DNA of 9,841 bases from Rhizorhabdus sp. (GCA_004297635.1 SCUQ01000150.1:1-9841), one strand, 5' to 3'. Numbered from the stretch's first letter, positions 1-7,364 are shown. Made by a program: numbers and translations. The notes: generated by a model from the letters alone, not told the origin.

Positions 1-555
1 GTCACCGCAGTTCCCCTTCGTCCGATCGCGAAGGGTTCGCTGGCCAAGCTGTGGGTTGGTGTTGCTGCGGTCGTGCTTATCGGCGTCGGCGCTGCCTATG
101 TAACCACCGAGAAGCAGGTGGCGATGGCCAAGTCGCCCGCCGAATTCCTCGCGGACAATCGGGGCGGGGACGTCGTCGAGACCGCGTCAGGCCTCCAGTA
201 CAAGATCCTCGAAGAAGGCAATGGGCCCAAGCCTGGCCTGAACGATCTCGCGCTCGTCGATTATGAGGGGCGGCTTCTCAACGGCGAGGTGTTCGATTCG
301 AGCGCGCGTCATGGCGGCCCCGCACCGATGCCGCTGCAGGGCATGATCCAGGGCTGGACCGAAGGGCTCCAGCTGATGAACAGCGGCTCCAAATATCGTT
401 TCTGGATGAAGCCCGAACTGGCCTTTGGCGATCGCGGCGTCCCCGGCAAGATTCCGCCTGATTCGCTGATCGTTTTCGATGTCACGCTGAAGGCGATCAT
501 TCCGCCGCAGGCGATGGGCATGGGCGCGATGCCGCCGGGCCATGGCGGCATGTGA
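1..555 (+). CDS. Membrane-anchored FKBP-type peptidyl-prolyl cis-trans isomerase, 5' end missing
   Basis: The reading frame is open from base 1 to a TGA at 553-555, giving 184 visible residues. The true start probably lies a few codons upstream of the window; a GTG at 73 is in frame but would cut the membrane anchor in half. Visible residues about 15-34 form one hydrophobic segment, after a short Lys/Arg-bearing N-terminus, so the catalytic domain should face the periplasm. The FKBP domain spans about 63-166: VDYEGRLLNGEVFDSS supplies the Tyr, Phe and Asp of the active pocket (Y88, F98, D99), W119 matches the pocket-floor Trp, and IPPDSLIVFDVTL is the usual C-terminal strand. The commonly conserved Tyr of the AYG motif is Phe here (F142), which also occurs in active FKBPs. 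The protein ends in a Met/Gly/Pro tail (four Met and one His in the last 14 residues). It likely assists folding of exported proteins; the client is unknown. It faces the lepB operon, so the two are not co-transcribed. Confidence 0.9.
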   Translation, partial: VTAVPLRPIAKGSLAKLWVGVAAVVLIGVGAAYVTTEKQVAMAKSPAEFLADNRGGDVVETASGLQYKILEEGNGPKPGLNDLALVDYEGRLLNGEVFDSSARHGGPAPMPLQGMIQGWTEGLQLMNSGSKYRFWMKPELAFGDRGVPGKIPPDSLIVFDVTLKAIIPPQAMGMGAMPPGHGGM

Positions 556-586
556 AGCCGCCCGGCATCATGAGATAGGAGAGGAC

Positions 587-620
587 GGGGCCGCGGTAAA
601 ACGCGGCCCCGATCTGTTTT
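587..620 (+). terminator. Intrinsic terminator of the FKBP gene
   Basis: A perfect 9-bp GC stem pairs 587-595 (GGGGCCGCG) with 602-610 (CGCGGCCCC) around the 6-base loop GTAAAA. GATCTG and then TTTT (617-620) follow. It lies 31 bases after the FKBP stop codon. The T run is short and offset from the stem, so termination may be incomplete. Confidence 0.75.
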
Positions 621-666
621 GGGCGGTGGCGTTTCGCTTATGTGGCGTTCGCTTATATCGCAGGCT

Positions 667-799
667 CGTTATTCAGAACCTGTTTCGGCAGCCATTCAGC
701 CACGCAGATGGCCTGGAGCAATGGTCGTCGAGCCGCTTCGGCAGGCGCCGGGGCGTTGGAGTCGTCTCTGGCGGATGCTGAACCAAGTTCAGCATGACG
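667..799. repeat. Inverted pair of REP-like palindromes bounding a 133-bp intergenic element
   Basis: The right end, 773-799, contains a clean palindrome: ATGCTGAAC (775-783), a CAA loop, and GTTCAGCAT (787-795). The left end, 667-693, aligns to the reverse complement of 773-799 with 20 of 27 identical bases and looks like a decayed copy in opposite orientation. Between them lie 79 bases without a convincing gene. The arrangement matches bacterial REP doublets or a small non-autonomous element. From memory, palindromes with an ATGCTGAAC/GTTCAGCAT core are scattered between genes in sphingomonads. No second copy is visible in this window. Confidence 0.6.
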
Positions 800-814
800 G
801 CGGGAATATGCGAA

Positions 815-834
815 GGGGGAGCCCGGAGGCCCCC
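815..834 (-). terminator. Possible terminator of the pyrE-pdxJ-acpS-lepB operon
   Basis: GGGGG (815-819) pairs with CCCCC (830-834). After a two-base bulge, CC (822-823) pairs with GG (828-829) around a CGGA tetraloop. On the minus strand the stem begins 9 bases after the lepB stop and is followed by TTCGCAT, not a true T run. It could act as a weak terminator or protect the transcript 3' end. Confidence 0.45.
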
Positions 835-843
835 CGCCGCCCG

Positions 844-1743
844 TCAGCGCGCTTCGCGCTGCGGGTGCAGGCTGGTGCCGGCGCGGCCGCCGCGCAGGGC
901 GGTGAACCAGCTGATCGGGTTCCACAGCTTGGTGGTGCCATCGAGCGAGAAGGTTATGAACTCGGCACGGCCGCCGAGATTCTCGAACGGCACAGGACCG
1001 TCCAGTCCGTTGCGATAGGCGGGCACGCGGCTATCGGCGGACTGATCGCGATTGTCGCCCATCACGAAGATATGGTCGGCGGGAATGGTGACCGCCGGAT
1101 AATCGTCGATCTCGGGCATATAGCCGAGATCGAGCGTGTCGTAGCTGCGGCCGTTGGGCAGCGTCTCGCGGAAGCGCGGCAGCGCGCAATAGAGCTTTCC
1201 GTCGCGGCCGACCATGCGGAACCGCGCGACTTCGAACTGATCGCAGGGGACATTGGCGTCGACAGGGATCATCGCCGGGCTCTCGGGCACGCGCTTAACC
1301 GGCACGCCGTTGAGCACCACCACCCCGCCGCGCACCTCCAGCCGGTCGCCCGGCAGGCCGATCACCCGCTTGATGAAATCGGTATCCGCCTGCGGCGGCT
1401 TCAGGATCACGATGTCGCCGCGTTCGGGCAGGCGGCCGAGCAGTCGCCCATGGATGAACGGCAGCACGTGGAAGCTGGGCGAGACATAGGACCAGCCATA
1501 GGGATATTTGGTGACCACCAGCCGATCGCCGGTGATCAGGGTCGGCATCATCGATTCGGACGGGATGTAGAAGGGCTTGGCGATGAAGCTGTGAAAGCCC
1601 AGCACGGCCAGGATCAGCCAGAAGATGCCGCGCGCCTCCGCCCACCAGTCTGTGCCCGGCTTCTTCGACGCCGCCGGCGGTTCGGCCGGTGCGGAGGGTG
1701 CGTCCGTCGCATTGTCCATGTCTTCACTCGGCTGATCGCTCAC
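844..1743 (-). CDS. lepB: Signal peptidase I
   Basis: The 299-residue protein cleaves signal peptides from exported proteins at the outer face of the inner membrane. An acidic Ala/Pro-rich cytoplasmic N-terminus (1-34) precedes one membrane segment at about 36-55. Then comes box B, YIPSESMMPTL, with catalytic Ser64. The general base Lys125 sits in DFIKRVIGLPGD, and box E is GDNRDQSADSR at 229-239. All family S26 catalytic features are present. The GTG start at 1743 is supported by TAAGGAGG, whose TAA is the acpS stop; an ATG at codon 9 lacks such a site. It is the last gene of the minus-strand operon, 12 bases after acpS. In many proteobacteria lepB is followed by rnc and era, but here it is followed by the repeat-bearing spacer. 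Clients include exported oxidase and envelope proteins such as CoxB if its signal peptide is cleaved; that link is inference. Confidence 0.96.
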   Translation of the reverse strand: MSDQPSEDMDNATDAPSAPAEPPAASKKPGTDWWAEARGIFWLILAVLGFHSFIAKPFYIPSESMMPTLITGDRLVVTKYPYGWSYVSPSFHVLPFIHGRLLGRLPERGDIVILKPPQADTDFIKRVIGLPGDRLEVRGGVVVLNGVPVKRVPESPAMIPVDANVPCDQFEVARFRMVGRDGKLYCALPRFRETLPNGRSYDTLDLGYMPEIDDYPAVTIPADHIFVMGDNRDQSADSRVPAYRNGLDGPVPFENLGGRAEFITFSLDGTTKLWNPISWFTALRGGRAGTSLHPQREAR

Positions 1744-1755
1744 GCGATCCCCTCC

Positions 1756-2157
1756 TTACAGCGGGCGCGCATACAGGATGACGAATGCCTGCGCCCAGGG
1801 ATGATCGTCCGTCATCGTCAAATGTACCTCAACCGCGTGGCCCGGCGGCGTCAATGCGTCAAGCCTTGCCTTGGCGCCGCCGGTCAAAACCAGGGTGGGG
1901 GCACCGCTCGGCAGGTTGGCGACGCCGATGTCCTTCATGAACACGCCCGCCTTGAAGCCGGTGCCGACGGCTTTTGAAAACGCCTCCTTGGCGGCGAATC
2001 GCTTCGCATAGGTCCCGGCCCGGGTCAGCGTCCTCCGCTCGGCCTTGGCGCGCTCGATATCGGTGAAGACGCGATTGACGAAGCGCTCGCCAAAGCGATC
2101 GAGCGAAGCCTGGATCCTCTCTATGTTGCAGAGGTCGGAACCGATGCCGACGATCAC
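1756..2157 (-). CDS. acpS: Holo-[acyl-carrier-protein] synthase
   Basis: This 133-residue enzyme transfers 4'-phosphopantetheine from coenzyme A to the serine of acyl carrier protein, activating it for fatty-acid synthesis. The family signatures are [12 protein letters not shown] at 4-15, with Mg-binding Asp8, and [14 protein letters not shown] at 54-67, with Glu58. Length is normal for the short trimeric AcpS type. The GTG start at 2155-2157 overlaps the pdxJ TGA in a GTGA quartet, implying translational coupling. A purine-rich GAGGCGAG stretch immediately precedes the GTG. The TAA stop is part of the Shine-Dalgarno sequence of lepB, so translation of acpS and lepB is also tightly linked. 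The pdxJ-acpS pairing is a long-standing conserved neighbourhood in proteobacteria. Confidence 0.96.
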   Translation of the reverse strand: MIVGIGSDLCNIERIQASLDRFGERFVNRVFTDIERAKAERRTLTRAGTYAKRFAAKEAFSKAVGTGFKAGVFMKDIGVANLPSGAPTLVLTGGAKARLDALTPPGHAVEVHLTMTDDHPWAQAFVILYARPL

Positions 2158-2879
2158 CTCGCCTCGTCCATGAGGGCGCGCATACGCTGGACCACCGGGC
2201 CAAGCCCCTCGAAGATCGCCTCGCCGATCAGAAAATGGCCGATGTTGAGCTCGGCGATCTGCGGAATGGCGGCGATCGGCGTGACATTGTCGAAGGTCAG
2301 GCCATGGCCGGCATGGGGCTCGATCCCGTTCTTGGCGGCCAGCGCCGCCGCCTCGGCGATTCGGCGCAGCTGGGCGGCGCGTTCCTCGCCCTCGGTATGG
2401 GCGTAGCGGCCGGTGTGGAACTCGACGACGGGCGCGCCCAGCGACAGCGCGGCTTCGATCTGGCGGGGATCGGGCTCGATGAACAGGCTGACGCGGATGC
2501 CGGCATCCGCCAGCCGTGCGATCAGCGGCTTCAGATGATTATGCTGGCCGGCAGCGTTGAGCCCCCCCTCCGTGGTCAGCTCCTCGCGCCGTTCGGGGAC
2601 GATGCAGGCGGCGTGCGGCCGATGCCTGAGCGCGATGGCCACCATCTCTTCCGTGGCCGCCATCTCCATGTTGATCGGCAGCGAGATCGCACCGATCAAC
2701 CGGCCGATATCGTCATCTATGATATGCCGGCGATCCTCGCGGAGATGAGCGGTGATGCCGTCGGCGCCCGCTTCGCTGGCGATCTGGGCTGCGCGCATGG
2801 GATCGGGATAAAGCCCGCCCCGCGCGTTCCGGATCGTCGCGACATGGTCGATATTGACCCCGAGGCGCAGCTTGTTCAC
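2154..2879 (-). CDS. pdxJ: Pyridoxine 5'-phosphate synthase
   Basis: The 241-residue enzyme condenses 1-deoxy-xylulose 5-phosphate with 3-amino-2-oxopropyl phosphate to form pyridoxine 5'-phosphate, the last ring-forming step of DXP-dependent vitamin B6 synthesis. Family residues are visible: [16 protein letters not shown] at 6-21 (N9, D11, H12, R20), [12 protein letters not shown] with H45, NMEMA with the catalytic-site Glu72, and EPHAGHGL with H192. [12 protein letters not shown] at 210-221 is the C-terminal phosphate-binding loop. It is a complete (beta/alpha)8 enzyme of usual length. The GTG start at 2877-2879 overlaps the pyrE TGA (GTGA), with GAAGG about 7 bases upstream. The 3' end overlaps acpS in the same manner. 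Confidence 0.97.
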   Translation of the reverse strand: MNKLRLGVNIDHVATIRNARGGLYPDPMRAAQIASEAGADGITAHLREDRRHIIDDDIGRLIGAISLPINMEMAATEEMVAIALRHRPHAACIVPERREELTTEGGLNAAGQHNHLKPLIARLADAGIRVSLFIEPDPRQIEAALSLGAPVVEFHTGRYAHTEGEERAAQLRRIAEAAALAAKNGIEPHAGHGLTFDNVTPIAAIPQIAELNIGHFLIGEAIFEGLGPVVQRMRALMDEAR

Positions 2880-3469
2880 GCCGCGACCTTCGCGCGGCTG
2901 CCGGGCTTCACGGCCGGGATCGCCGCCAGCTCGGCCGGCAGGGCGTCGGCGGCATAGGTCGGCACGTCGAGCCGGACCAGCGGGAAGAAGGGCACGCCGA
3001 GGTCGGCAGTGCCGTTCGACCGGTCGACCAGCGATGCGGCGGCGATCACCTCGCCCCCGGCGTCCTCGACCGCCTTGATCGCCTCGCGCGACGATAGGCC
3101 GGTGGTCACGACATCCTCCATCAGCAGCACCTTCTGGCCCGGATCGAGCCGGAAGCCGCGGCGCAGGCCGAACACGCCCTCGGGCCGTTCGACGAACATC
3201 GCGTCGAGGCCGAGCGCGCGGCCCATCTCATGGCCGGCAATCACGCCGCCCATCGCCGGTGAGACCACCGCGCCGAGCTGAATCTTGATCTTGTCAGGAA
3301 TCTTCAAGGCCAGCGCCTCGGCGAGCCGCGCTGCCCGGGCCGGATTCATCAGCACGCGCGCGCATTGCAGGTAGCGGGGGCTGCGCAGACCCGACGACAG
3401 GATGAAATGCCCTTCCAGCAGCGCTCCGGCGGCCCGAAATTCGGCGAGTACCTCGTCATCCGTCATCAT
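2876..3469 (-). CDS. pyrE: Orotate phosphoribosyltransferase
   Basis: The enzyme joins orotate and PRPP to make orotidine 5'-phosphate in de novo pyrimidine synthesis. The PRPP-binding motif is [14 protein letters not shown], with the adjacent acidic pair. [18 protein letters not shown] and the [10 protein letters not shown] loop are typical of the alphaproteobacterial form. I place the start at ATG 3467-3469 (197 residues); the next codon (3464-3466) is also ATG and gives 196. The frame remains open up to an ATG at 3547. However, the extra 26 residues are Cys-rich, unlike the family N-terminus, and would be encoded across the predicted promoter, so I reject that longer form. A weak GGGA precedes the chosen start. 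It is the first gene of the minus-strand operon, coupled to pdxJ by a four-base overlap. The combination with pdxJ-acpS-lepB is organisational, not one pathway. Confidence 0.94.
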   Translation of the reverse strand: MMTDDEVLAEFRAAGALLEGHFILSSGLRSPRYLQCARVLMNPARAARLAEALALKIPDKIKIQLGAVVSPAMGGVIAGHEMGRALGLDAMFVERPEGVFGLRRGFRLDPGQKVLLMEDVVTTGLSSREAIKAVEDAGGEVIAAASLVDRSNGTADLGVPFFPLVRLDVPTYAADALPAELAAIPAVKPGSRAKVAA

Positions 3470-3508
3470 GTGAATCCCGTAAGTCGCTGCGGCTTTGCAG
3501 CATTTGCT

Positions 3509-3537
3509 CAGATAGAGGCAGTATATATTCGCTTCAA
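3509..3537 (-). promoter_or_regulatory. Predicted sigma-70-type promoter for pyrE operon
   Basis: On the minus strand a -35-like TTGAAG (3532-3537) is followed by a 17-base spacer and a -10-like TATCTG (3509-3514). Each matches consensus at four of six positions. Transcription would begin near 3502, giving a leader of about 33 bases before the pyrE ATG at 3469. A second AT-rich TATACT lies in the spacer but has no -35 at proper distance. Confidence 0.4.
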
Positions 3538-3562
3538 CCGCTTGCATTCGGCGCCAAGCGGT
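3537..3562. promoter_or_regulatory. Operator-like 8-bp inverted repeat between divergent promoters
   Basis: ACCGCTTG (3537-3544) and CAAGCGGT (3555-3562) are perfect reverse complements with a 10-base spacer. The left arm touches the predicted pyrE -35, and the right arm ends two bases before the predicted coxB -35. The geometry suits a dimeric regulator, but no regulator family can be named from the sequence. Confidence 0.35.
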
Positions 3563-3564
3563 GC

Positions 3565-3593
3565 TTGAGGCGCAGAGAAGCCGCGCCTATAAG
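3565..3593 (+). promoter_or_regulatory. Predicted sigma-70-type promoter of the cox operon
   Basis: TTGAGG (3565-3570) is separated by exactly 17 bases from TATAAG (3588-3593), a good match to the housekeeping consensus at the best spacing. Transcription would start near 3600, giving a leader of roughly 60 bases before the coxB ATG at 3659. The leader contains a 6-bp hairpin, GCGCGG (3627-3632) with CCGCGC (3639-3644), which leaves the GGGGG ribosome-binding region (3650-3654) free. Confidence 0.6.
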
Positions 3594-3658
3594 GCGCTCG
3601 ATTTCGTAGGGCCCGACAACAGGCAGGCGCGGATTCAACCGCGCTTCACGGGGGTAAG

Positions 3659-4675
3659 ATGAAGACGTTGAAGACAATCATGATGGCGCTGTCGCTGGCA
3701 GCCATTCCGGTAGCGGCCCAGGCTCAGGATGCCGCCACGGCACCAGCGGCTCCGGCCGTGGCTGCAACCGCAGAGGCTGCGCCCGCGGCGGCGCCTGCCG
3801 CTCCGGCCTTCCAGCATCGTGCCCCGGACGCGAATATCGGCCAGCCGATTCCCGGCGGGTTCAAGATCCAGCCGCAGGTGACTGAGATCGGTCAGGATGC
3901 GGAGTGGTTCCACAATTCGCTGCTGATGCCGATCATCACGATCATCTCGATCTTCGTCCTGATCCTGCTCGCTTATGCGGTGATTCGTTTCCGCGCCAAG
4001 GCGAACCCCGTTCCCTCCAAGACCTCGCACAACACGCTCATCGAGATCGTGTGGACGCTGGTTCCGGTGCTGATCCTGCTGGTGATCGCCGTTCCGTCGA
4101 TCCGGCTGCTCGCGCATCAATATGCCCAGCCCAAGCCAGATCTGACGATCAAGGTGATCGGCAACCAGTGGTACTGGACCTATCAATATCCCGATAATGG
4201 CGATTTCGAGCTGGTCTCGAACATGCTGCCCGATGCCGAAGCCAAGAAGCGTGGCGAGCCCCGCATGCTGGCGGTCGACGAGCGGGTGGTCGTTCCGGTC
4301 AACGCGATCGTCAAGGTCATCGTCACCTCCAACGACGTCATCCACAGCTGGGCGGTGCCCGCCTTCTGGACCAAGATGGACGCCGTCCCCGGCCGCCTGA
4401 ACGAAACCTGGTTCAAGGCCGATCGCGAAGGCCTCTATTATGGCCAGTGCTCGGAACTGTGCGGCGCCCGCCATGGCTATATGCCGATCGCGGTCGAGGT
4501 CGTCTCCAAGGAGAAGTTCGCCGAGTGGGTCCGCTCCAAGGGCGGCAAGATGCCGGGTGAGGACGCGGCCCCAGCCGCGGCGCCTGCTCCGGCCGCCGCT
4601 CCCGAGGTGGCCGCTGCCGCTCCGGCCGCGCCCGCCGCACCTGTCACGTCCCAGCCTGCGACCGCGCAGAACTAA
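3659..4675 (+). CDS. coxB: Cytochrome c oxidase subunit II (CuA subunit, aa3 type)
   Basis: The 338-residue subunit takes electrons from cytochrome c at its binuclear CuA centre and passes them to heme a in subunit I. A signal peptide (about 1-22, ending AQA) precedes an Ala/Pro-rich periplasmic stretch (25-51). Two membrane helices lie at about 89-110 and 128-150. The cupredoxin domain starts with the aromatic patch NQWYWTYQYP (169-178) used in electron entry. CuA ligands are complete: H229 in VIHSW, then C264, E266, C268, H272 and M275 in CSELCGARHGYM. A second Ala/Pro tail fills 303-338. No heme c motif is present, so it is not a caa3 fusion. The ATG follows GGGGGTAAG at good spacing. It is the first gene of the oxidase operon, 10 bases before coxA. 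Also called ctaC. Confidence 0.98.
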   Translation: MKTLKTIMMALSLAAIPVAAQAQDAATAPAAPAVAATAEAAPAAAPAAPAFQHRAPDANIGQPIPGGFKIQPQVTEIGQDAEWFHNSLLMPIITIISIFVLILLAYAVIRFRAKANPVPSKTSHNTLIEIVWTLVPVLILLVIAVPSIRLLAHQYAQPKPDLTIKVIGNQWYWTYQYPDNGDFELVSNMLPDAEAKKRGEPRMLAVDERVVVPVNAIVKVIVTSNDVIHSWAVPAFWTKMDAVPGRLNETWFKADREGLYYGQCSELCGARHGYMPIAVEVVSKEKFAEWVRSKGGKMPGEDAAPAAAPAPAAAPEVAAAAPAAPAAPVTSQPATAQN

Positions 4676-4685
4676 GGCCTGATCC

Positions 4686-6374
4686 ATGACCGACACAACC
4701 GCAACCGCTTCGCACTTCCATGCGCACGAGGATCATGGTCATCATGATGCCGATCACAAGCCGGCGTTCTTCCAGCGCTGGTTCATGTCCACCAACCACA
4801 AGGACATCGGCACCCTCTATCTGATCTTCGCGATCTTCGCCGGCATCGTCGGCGGCGCGATCTCGGGTCTGATGCGCGCCGAGCTGGCCCAGCCCGGCAT
4901 CCAGTATCTGCAGACATGGACCGCGCTGATGGGCGGCGCGCCCGATTTCGATACCGCGCTCCACATGTGGAACGTGCTGATCACCGCGCACGGCCTGATC
5001 ATGGTGTTCTTCATGGTCATGCCCGCCATCATCGGCGGCTTCGGCAACTGGTTCGTCCCGATCATGATCGGCGCGCCCGACATGGCCTTTCCGCGGATGA
5101 ACAACATCTCGTTCTGGCTGCTCGTTCCGGCTTTCCTGATGCTGCTCGGCTCGTCCTTCGTCTCGGGCGGTACCGGCCATGGCGCAGGCGTGGGCTGGAC
5201 GGTCTATGCGCCGCTCTCCACCAGCGGTTCGGCCGGTCCCGCCGTCGACATGGGCATCTTCGCGCTGCATATCGCAGGCGCGTCGTCGATCCTCGGCGCG
5301 ATCAACTTCATCACCACCATCTTCAACATGCGCGCGCCGGGCATGACCCTGCACAAGATGCCGCTGTTCGTATGGTCGGTGCTGGTCACCGCCTTCCTGC
5401 TGCTGCTGGCGCTGCCGGTGCTCGCCGCGGCGATCACGATGCTGCTGACCGACCGCAACTTCGGCACGACCTTCTATGATGCGTCGGGCGGCGGCGATCC
5501 GGTGCTCTACCAGCATCTCTTCTGGTTCTTCGGCCACCCCGAAGTGTACATCATGATCCTGCCGGGCTTCGGCATCATCAGCCAGATCGTCTCGACCTTC
5601 TCGAAAAAGCCGGTCTTCGGCTATCTCGGCATGGCCTATGCCATGGTCGCGATCGGCGTCGTCGGCTTCGTCGTGTGGGCGCACCACATGTTCACCACCG
5701 GCATGTCGGTCGACGTCAAAATGTACTTCACCGCCGCGACGATGGTTATCGCGGTCCCCACCGGCATCAAGATCTTCTCGTGGATCGCGACCATGTGGGG
5801 CGGCTCGATGACCTTCAAGACGCCGATGCTGTGGGCGATCGGCTTCATCTTCCTGTTCACCGTGGGCGGCGTCACCGGCGTCGTGCTGGCGAACGGCGGC
5901 GTCGACAACTATATGCACGACACCTATTATGTGGTCGCGCATTTCCACTATGTGCTGTCGCTCGGCGCGGTCTTCTCGCTGTTCGCGGCCTTCTACTACT
6001 GGTTCGGCAAGATGTCGGGCCGCATGTACAACGAGTTCCTGGGCCAGGTTCACTTCTGGCTGTTCTTCATCGGCGTGAACGTACTGTTCTTCCCGATGCA
6101 CTTCCTGGGTCTCGACGGCATGCCGCGCCGTATCCCGGATTATCCGGATGCGTTCGCCAAGTGGAATTCGCTCGCGACCCATGGCTATGAGATCATGGCG
6201 TTCAGCATGATCTTCTTCTTCGTGAACATCTTCTGGTCGCTGTTCGCGGGCAAGAAGGCGGAAGGCAATTACTGGGGCGAAGGCGCCACCACGCTTGAGT
6301 GGACGCTGTCGAGCCCGCCGCCCTACCACCAGTTCGAGCAGCTGCCGCACATCGGTGACGATCACAGCCACTGA
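4686..6374 (+). CDS. coxA: Cytochrome c oxidase subunit I (heme a, heme a3-CuB), A1 type
   Basis: This 562-residue, twelve-helix subunit reduces oxygen to water and pumps protons. All cofactor ligands are present and coincide with the Rhodobacter sphaeroides numbering: H102 and H421 for heme a, H419 for heme a3, and H284, H333 and H334 for CuB. Y288 in HPEVY forms the His-Tyr crosslink. The D-channel residues D132, N121, N139 and E286 and the K-channel K362 (GIKIFSW) are intact, marking a fully pumping A1-type enzyme. The cytoplasmic N-terminus is unusually His-rich (seven His in residues 10-24) and the C-terminus ends DDHSH. The start ATG follows TAAGGCC, which overlaps the coxB stop. Codon choice in coxA favours C-ending codons as in its neighbours. 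Also called ctaD. Confidence 0.99.
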   Translation: MTDTTATASHFHAHEDHGHHDADHKPAFFQRWFMSTNHKDIGTLYLIFAIFAGIVGGAISGLMRAELAQPGIQYLQTWTALMGGAPDFDTALHMWNVLITAHGLIMVFFMVMPAIIGGFGNWFVPIMIGAPDMAFPRMNNISFWLLVPAFLMLLGSSFVSGGTGHGAGVGWTVYAPLSTSGSAGPAVDMGIFALHIAGASSILGAINFITTIFNMRAPGMTLHKMPLFVWSVLVTAFLLLLALPVLAAAITMLLTDRNFGTTFYDASGGGDPVLYQHLFWFFGHPEVYIMILPGFGIISQIVSTFSKKPVFGYLGMAYAMVAIGVVGFVVWAHHMFTTGMSVDVKMYFTAATMVIAVPTGIKIFSWIATMWGGSMTFKTPMLWAIGFIFLFTVGGVTGVVLANGGVDNYMHDTYYVVAHFHYVLSLGAVFSLFAAFYYWFGKMSGRMYNEFLGQVHFWLFFIGVNVLFFPMHFLGLDGMPRRIPDYPDAFAKWNSLATHGYEIMAFSMIFFFVNIFWSLFAGKKAEGNYWGEGATTLEWTLSSPPPYHQFEQLPHIGDDHSH

Positions 6375-6399
6375 TCGACGGCTGCAGCGATATGATGGG

Positions 6400-6430
6400 C
6401 CGCCGCTTCGACATCCTGTCTGAGCGGCGG
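6400..6430 (+). promoter_or_regulatory. Long intercistronic RNA hairpin between coxA and ctaB
   Basis: CCGCCGCT (6400-6407) pairs perfectly with AGCGGCGG (6423-6430). The pairing continues through a T-G wobble and one C-T mismatch into GACA (6410-6413) with TGTC (6417-6420), closing on a TCC loop. There is no T run after it, so it does not look like an intrinsic terminator. It lies 25 bases after the coxA stop and 25 bases before the ctaB ATG. Stabilising the coxBA message end, or reducing ctaB output relative to coxA, are plausible roles. Confidence 0.55.
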
Positions 6431-6455
6431 TTCCACAAGGACTGAATGAAAGACC

Positions 6456-7364
6456 ATGGCGAGTAAGGCTTATCCTGTTGCGATCCCGGCCGCGGCCGAC
6501 TGGCGCGATTTCCTCGCGCTGACCAAGCCGCGCGTACTCAGCCTGGTGGTGTTCACCGGACTGTGCGGATTGCTCGCGGCGCCGCAGTCGATCAACCCGG
6601 TGCTGGGCTTCACCGCGGTGCTGTGCATCGCGATGGGCGCGGGCGCGGCGGGGGCGCTCAACCAGTGGTATGAGGCCGATCTCGACGCGATGATGGTCCG
6701 CACCGCGAACCGGCCGCTACCTGCCGGCCGGATGGATCGGCAGTCGGCGCTGCATTTCGGCGTCGGTCTCGGCGCCTTCTCCGTGATCCTGATGGGCCTC
6801 GCGCTCAATCTGCTCGCCGCTGCGATCCTGGCGGTCTCGATCCTTTTCTACGTGGTCGTCTATACGATCTGGCTGAAACGCCGGACGCCGCAGAACATCG
6901 TCATCGGCGGTGCCGCCGGCGCCTTCCCGGCACTGATCGGCTGGGCGGCTGCGACCGGCCGGGTCGAGACGCTGCCGGTGCTGCTGTTCGCGATGGTCTT
7001 CCTGTGGACCCCGCCCCATTTCTGGGCGCTCGCGCTGTTCATCAACTCCGACTATGCCCGCGCCGGGGTGCCGATGCTGCCGGCGGTCGTCGGGCAGCGC
7101 GCCACCCGCATCCAGATCATGCTCTATGCGGTGCCGATGGCCGTCGCCGCCGTCGCACCCTGGCCGCTGGGCCTCACCGGCGCCCTCTACGGCATCGGCT
7201 CCTGTCTGCTGTCGGCGCTGTTCGTGCTGCTCGCGGTCCGCGTCGGCTTCAGCCGCGAGACCGATCAGGCCGCGATGAAGCCGGAACGCCAGCTGTTCGC
7301 TTTCTCGATCCTCTATCTCTTCCTCGTCTTCGGACTCCTCGTGGCCGACAAGGTGGTGCTGTGA
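6456..7364 (+). CDS. ctaB: Heme O synthase (protoheme IX farnesyltransferase)
   Basis: The 302-residue UbiA-family membrane enzyme attaches a farnesyl group to heme B, producing heme O, the precursor of the heme A used by CoxA. After [14 protein letters not shown] (22-35), the first polar motif [15 protein letters not shown] (69-83) carries the prenyl-diphosphate Asp residues. [17 protein letters not shown] (136-152) and [12 protein letters not shown] (183-194) are heme O synthase signatures that separate it from UbiA or chlorophyll synthases. About nine hydrophobic segments are visible, and the length is normal. An in-frame TGA at 6447-6449 rules out an earlier start. The Shine-Dalgarno-like AAGGA (6437-6441) is rather far (15 bases) from the ATG. 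The stop overlaps the next gene as GTGA. Also called cyoE, or coxE in Bradyrhizobium. Confidence 0.97.
   Translation: MASKAYPVAIPAAADWRDFLALTKPRVLSLVVFTGLCGLLAAPQSINPVLGFTAVLCIAMGAGAAGALNQWYEADLDAMMVRTANRPLPAGRMDRQSALHFGVGLGAFSVILMGLALNLLAAAILAVSILFYVVVYTIWLKRRTPQNIVIGGAAGAFPALIGWAAATGRVETLPVLLFAMVFLWTPPHFWALALFINSDYARAGVPMLPAVVGQRATRIQIMLYAVPMAVAAVAPWPLGLTGALYGIGSCLLSALFVLLAVRVGFSRETDQAAMKPERQLFAFSILYLFLVFGLLVADKVVL

Larger units (their letters stand above)
556..843. other. Gene-free convergent spacer between FKBP and lepB
   Basis: This 288-base stretch lies between two converging stop codons. It holds the FKBP terminator (587-620), the REP-like element (667-799) and a stem-loop for the minus-strand operon (815-834). 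Open frames across it on either strand have no recognisable protein features, and the minus-strand one simply translates the palindrome. I see no RNA gene here. Confidence 0.7.

Noticed and set aside
653..925. A 90-codon minus-strand frame through the spacer
   Set aside because: It translates the REP-like element and then the lepB end in the wrong frame. Such products are a known false gene type over palindromic repeats.
619..1977. A 452-codon plus-strand open frame over the spacer, lepB and part of acpS
   Set aside because: It spans the convergent spacer and runs antisense to two clear genes. Its composition is that of a shadow frame.
3470..3547. A 26-residue N-terminal extension of pyrE to an upstream ATG
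   Set aside because: The extension does not resemble PyrE N-termini and would be encoded across the predicted promoter. The tandem ATG at 3464-3469 gives the normal family length.
4644..6371. A 575-codon open frame antisense to coxA
   Set aside because: It is low-complexity (His, Arg, Asp, Glu, Gly rich), has no domain, and mirrors a GC-rich gene with strong codon bias. coxA on the other strand has every catalytic residue.
6392..6445. A 17-codon frame (MMGRRFDILSERRFHKD) between coxA and ctaB
   Set aside because: It has no ribosome-binding site, and its bases are explained by the hairpin at 6400-6430. It cannot be excluded without conservation data.
7004..7360. A longer frame that reaches the CoxF-like stop from inside ctaB
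   Set aside because: It overlaps most of the ctaB 3' half in another frame and is Arg-rich without motifs. The short form starting at GTG 7361 has the membrane helix and the coupled start.
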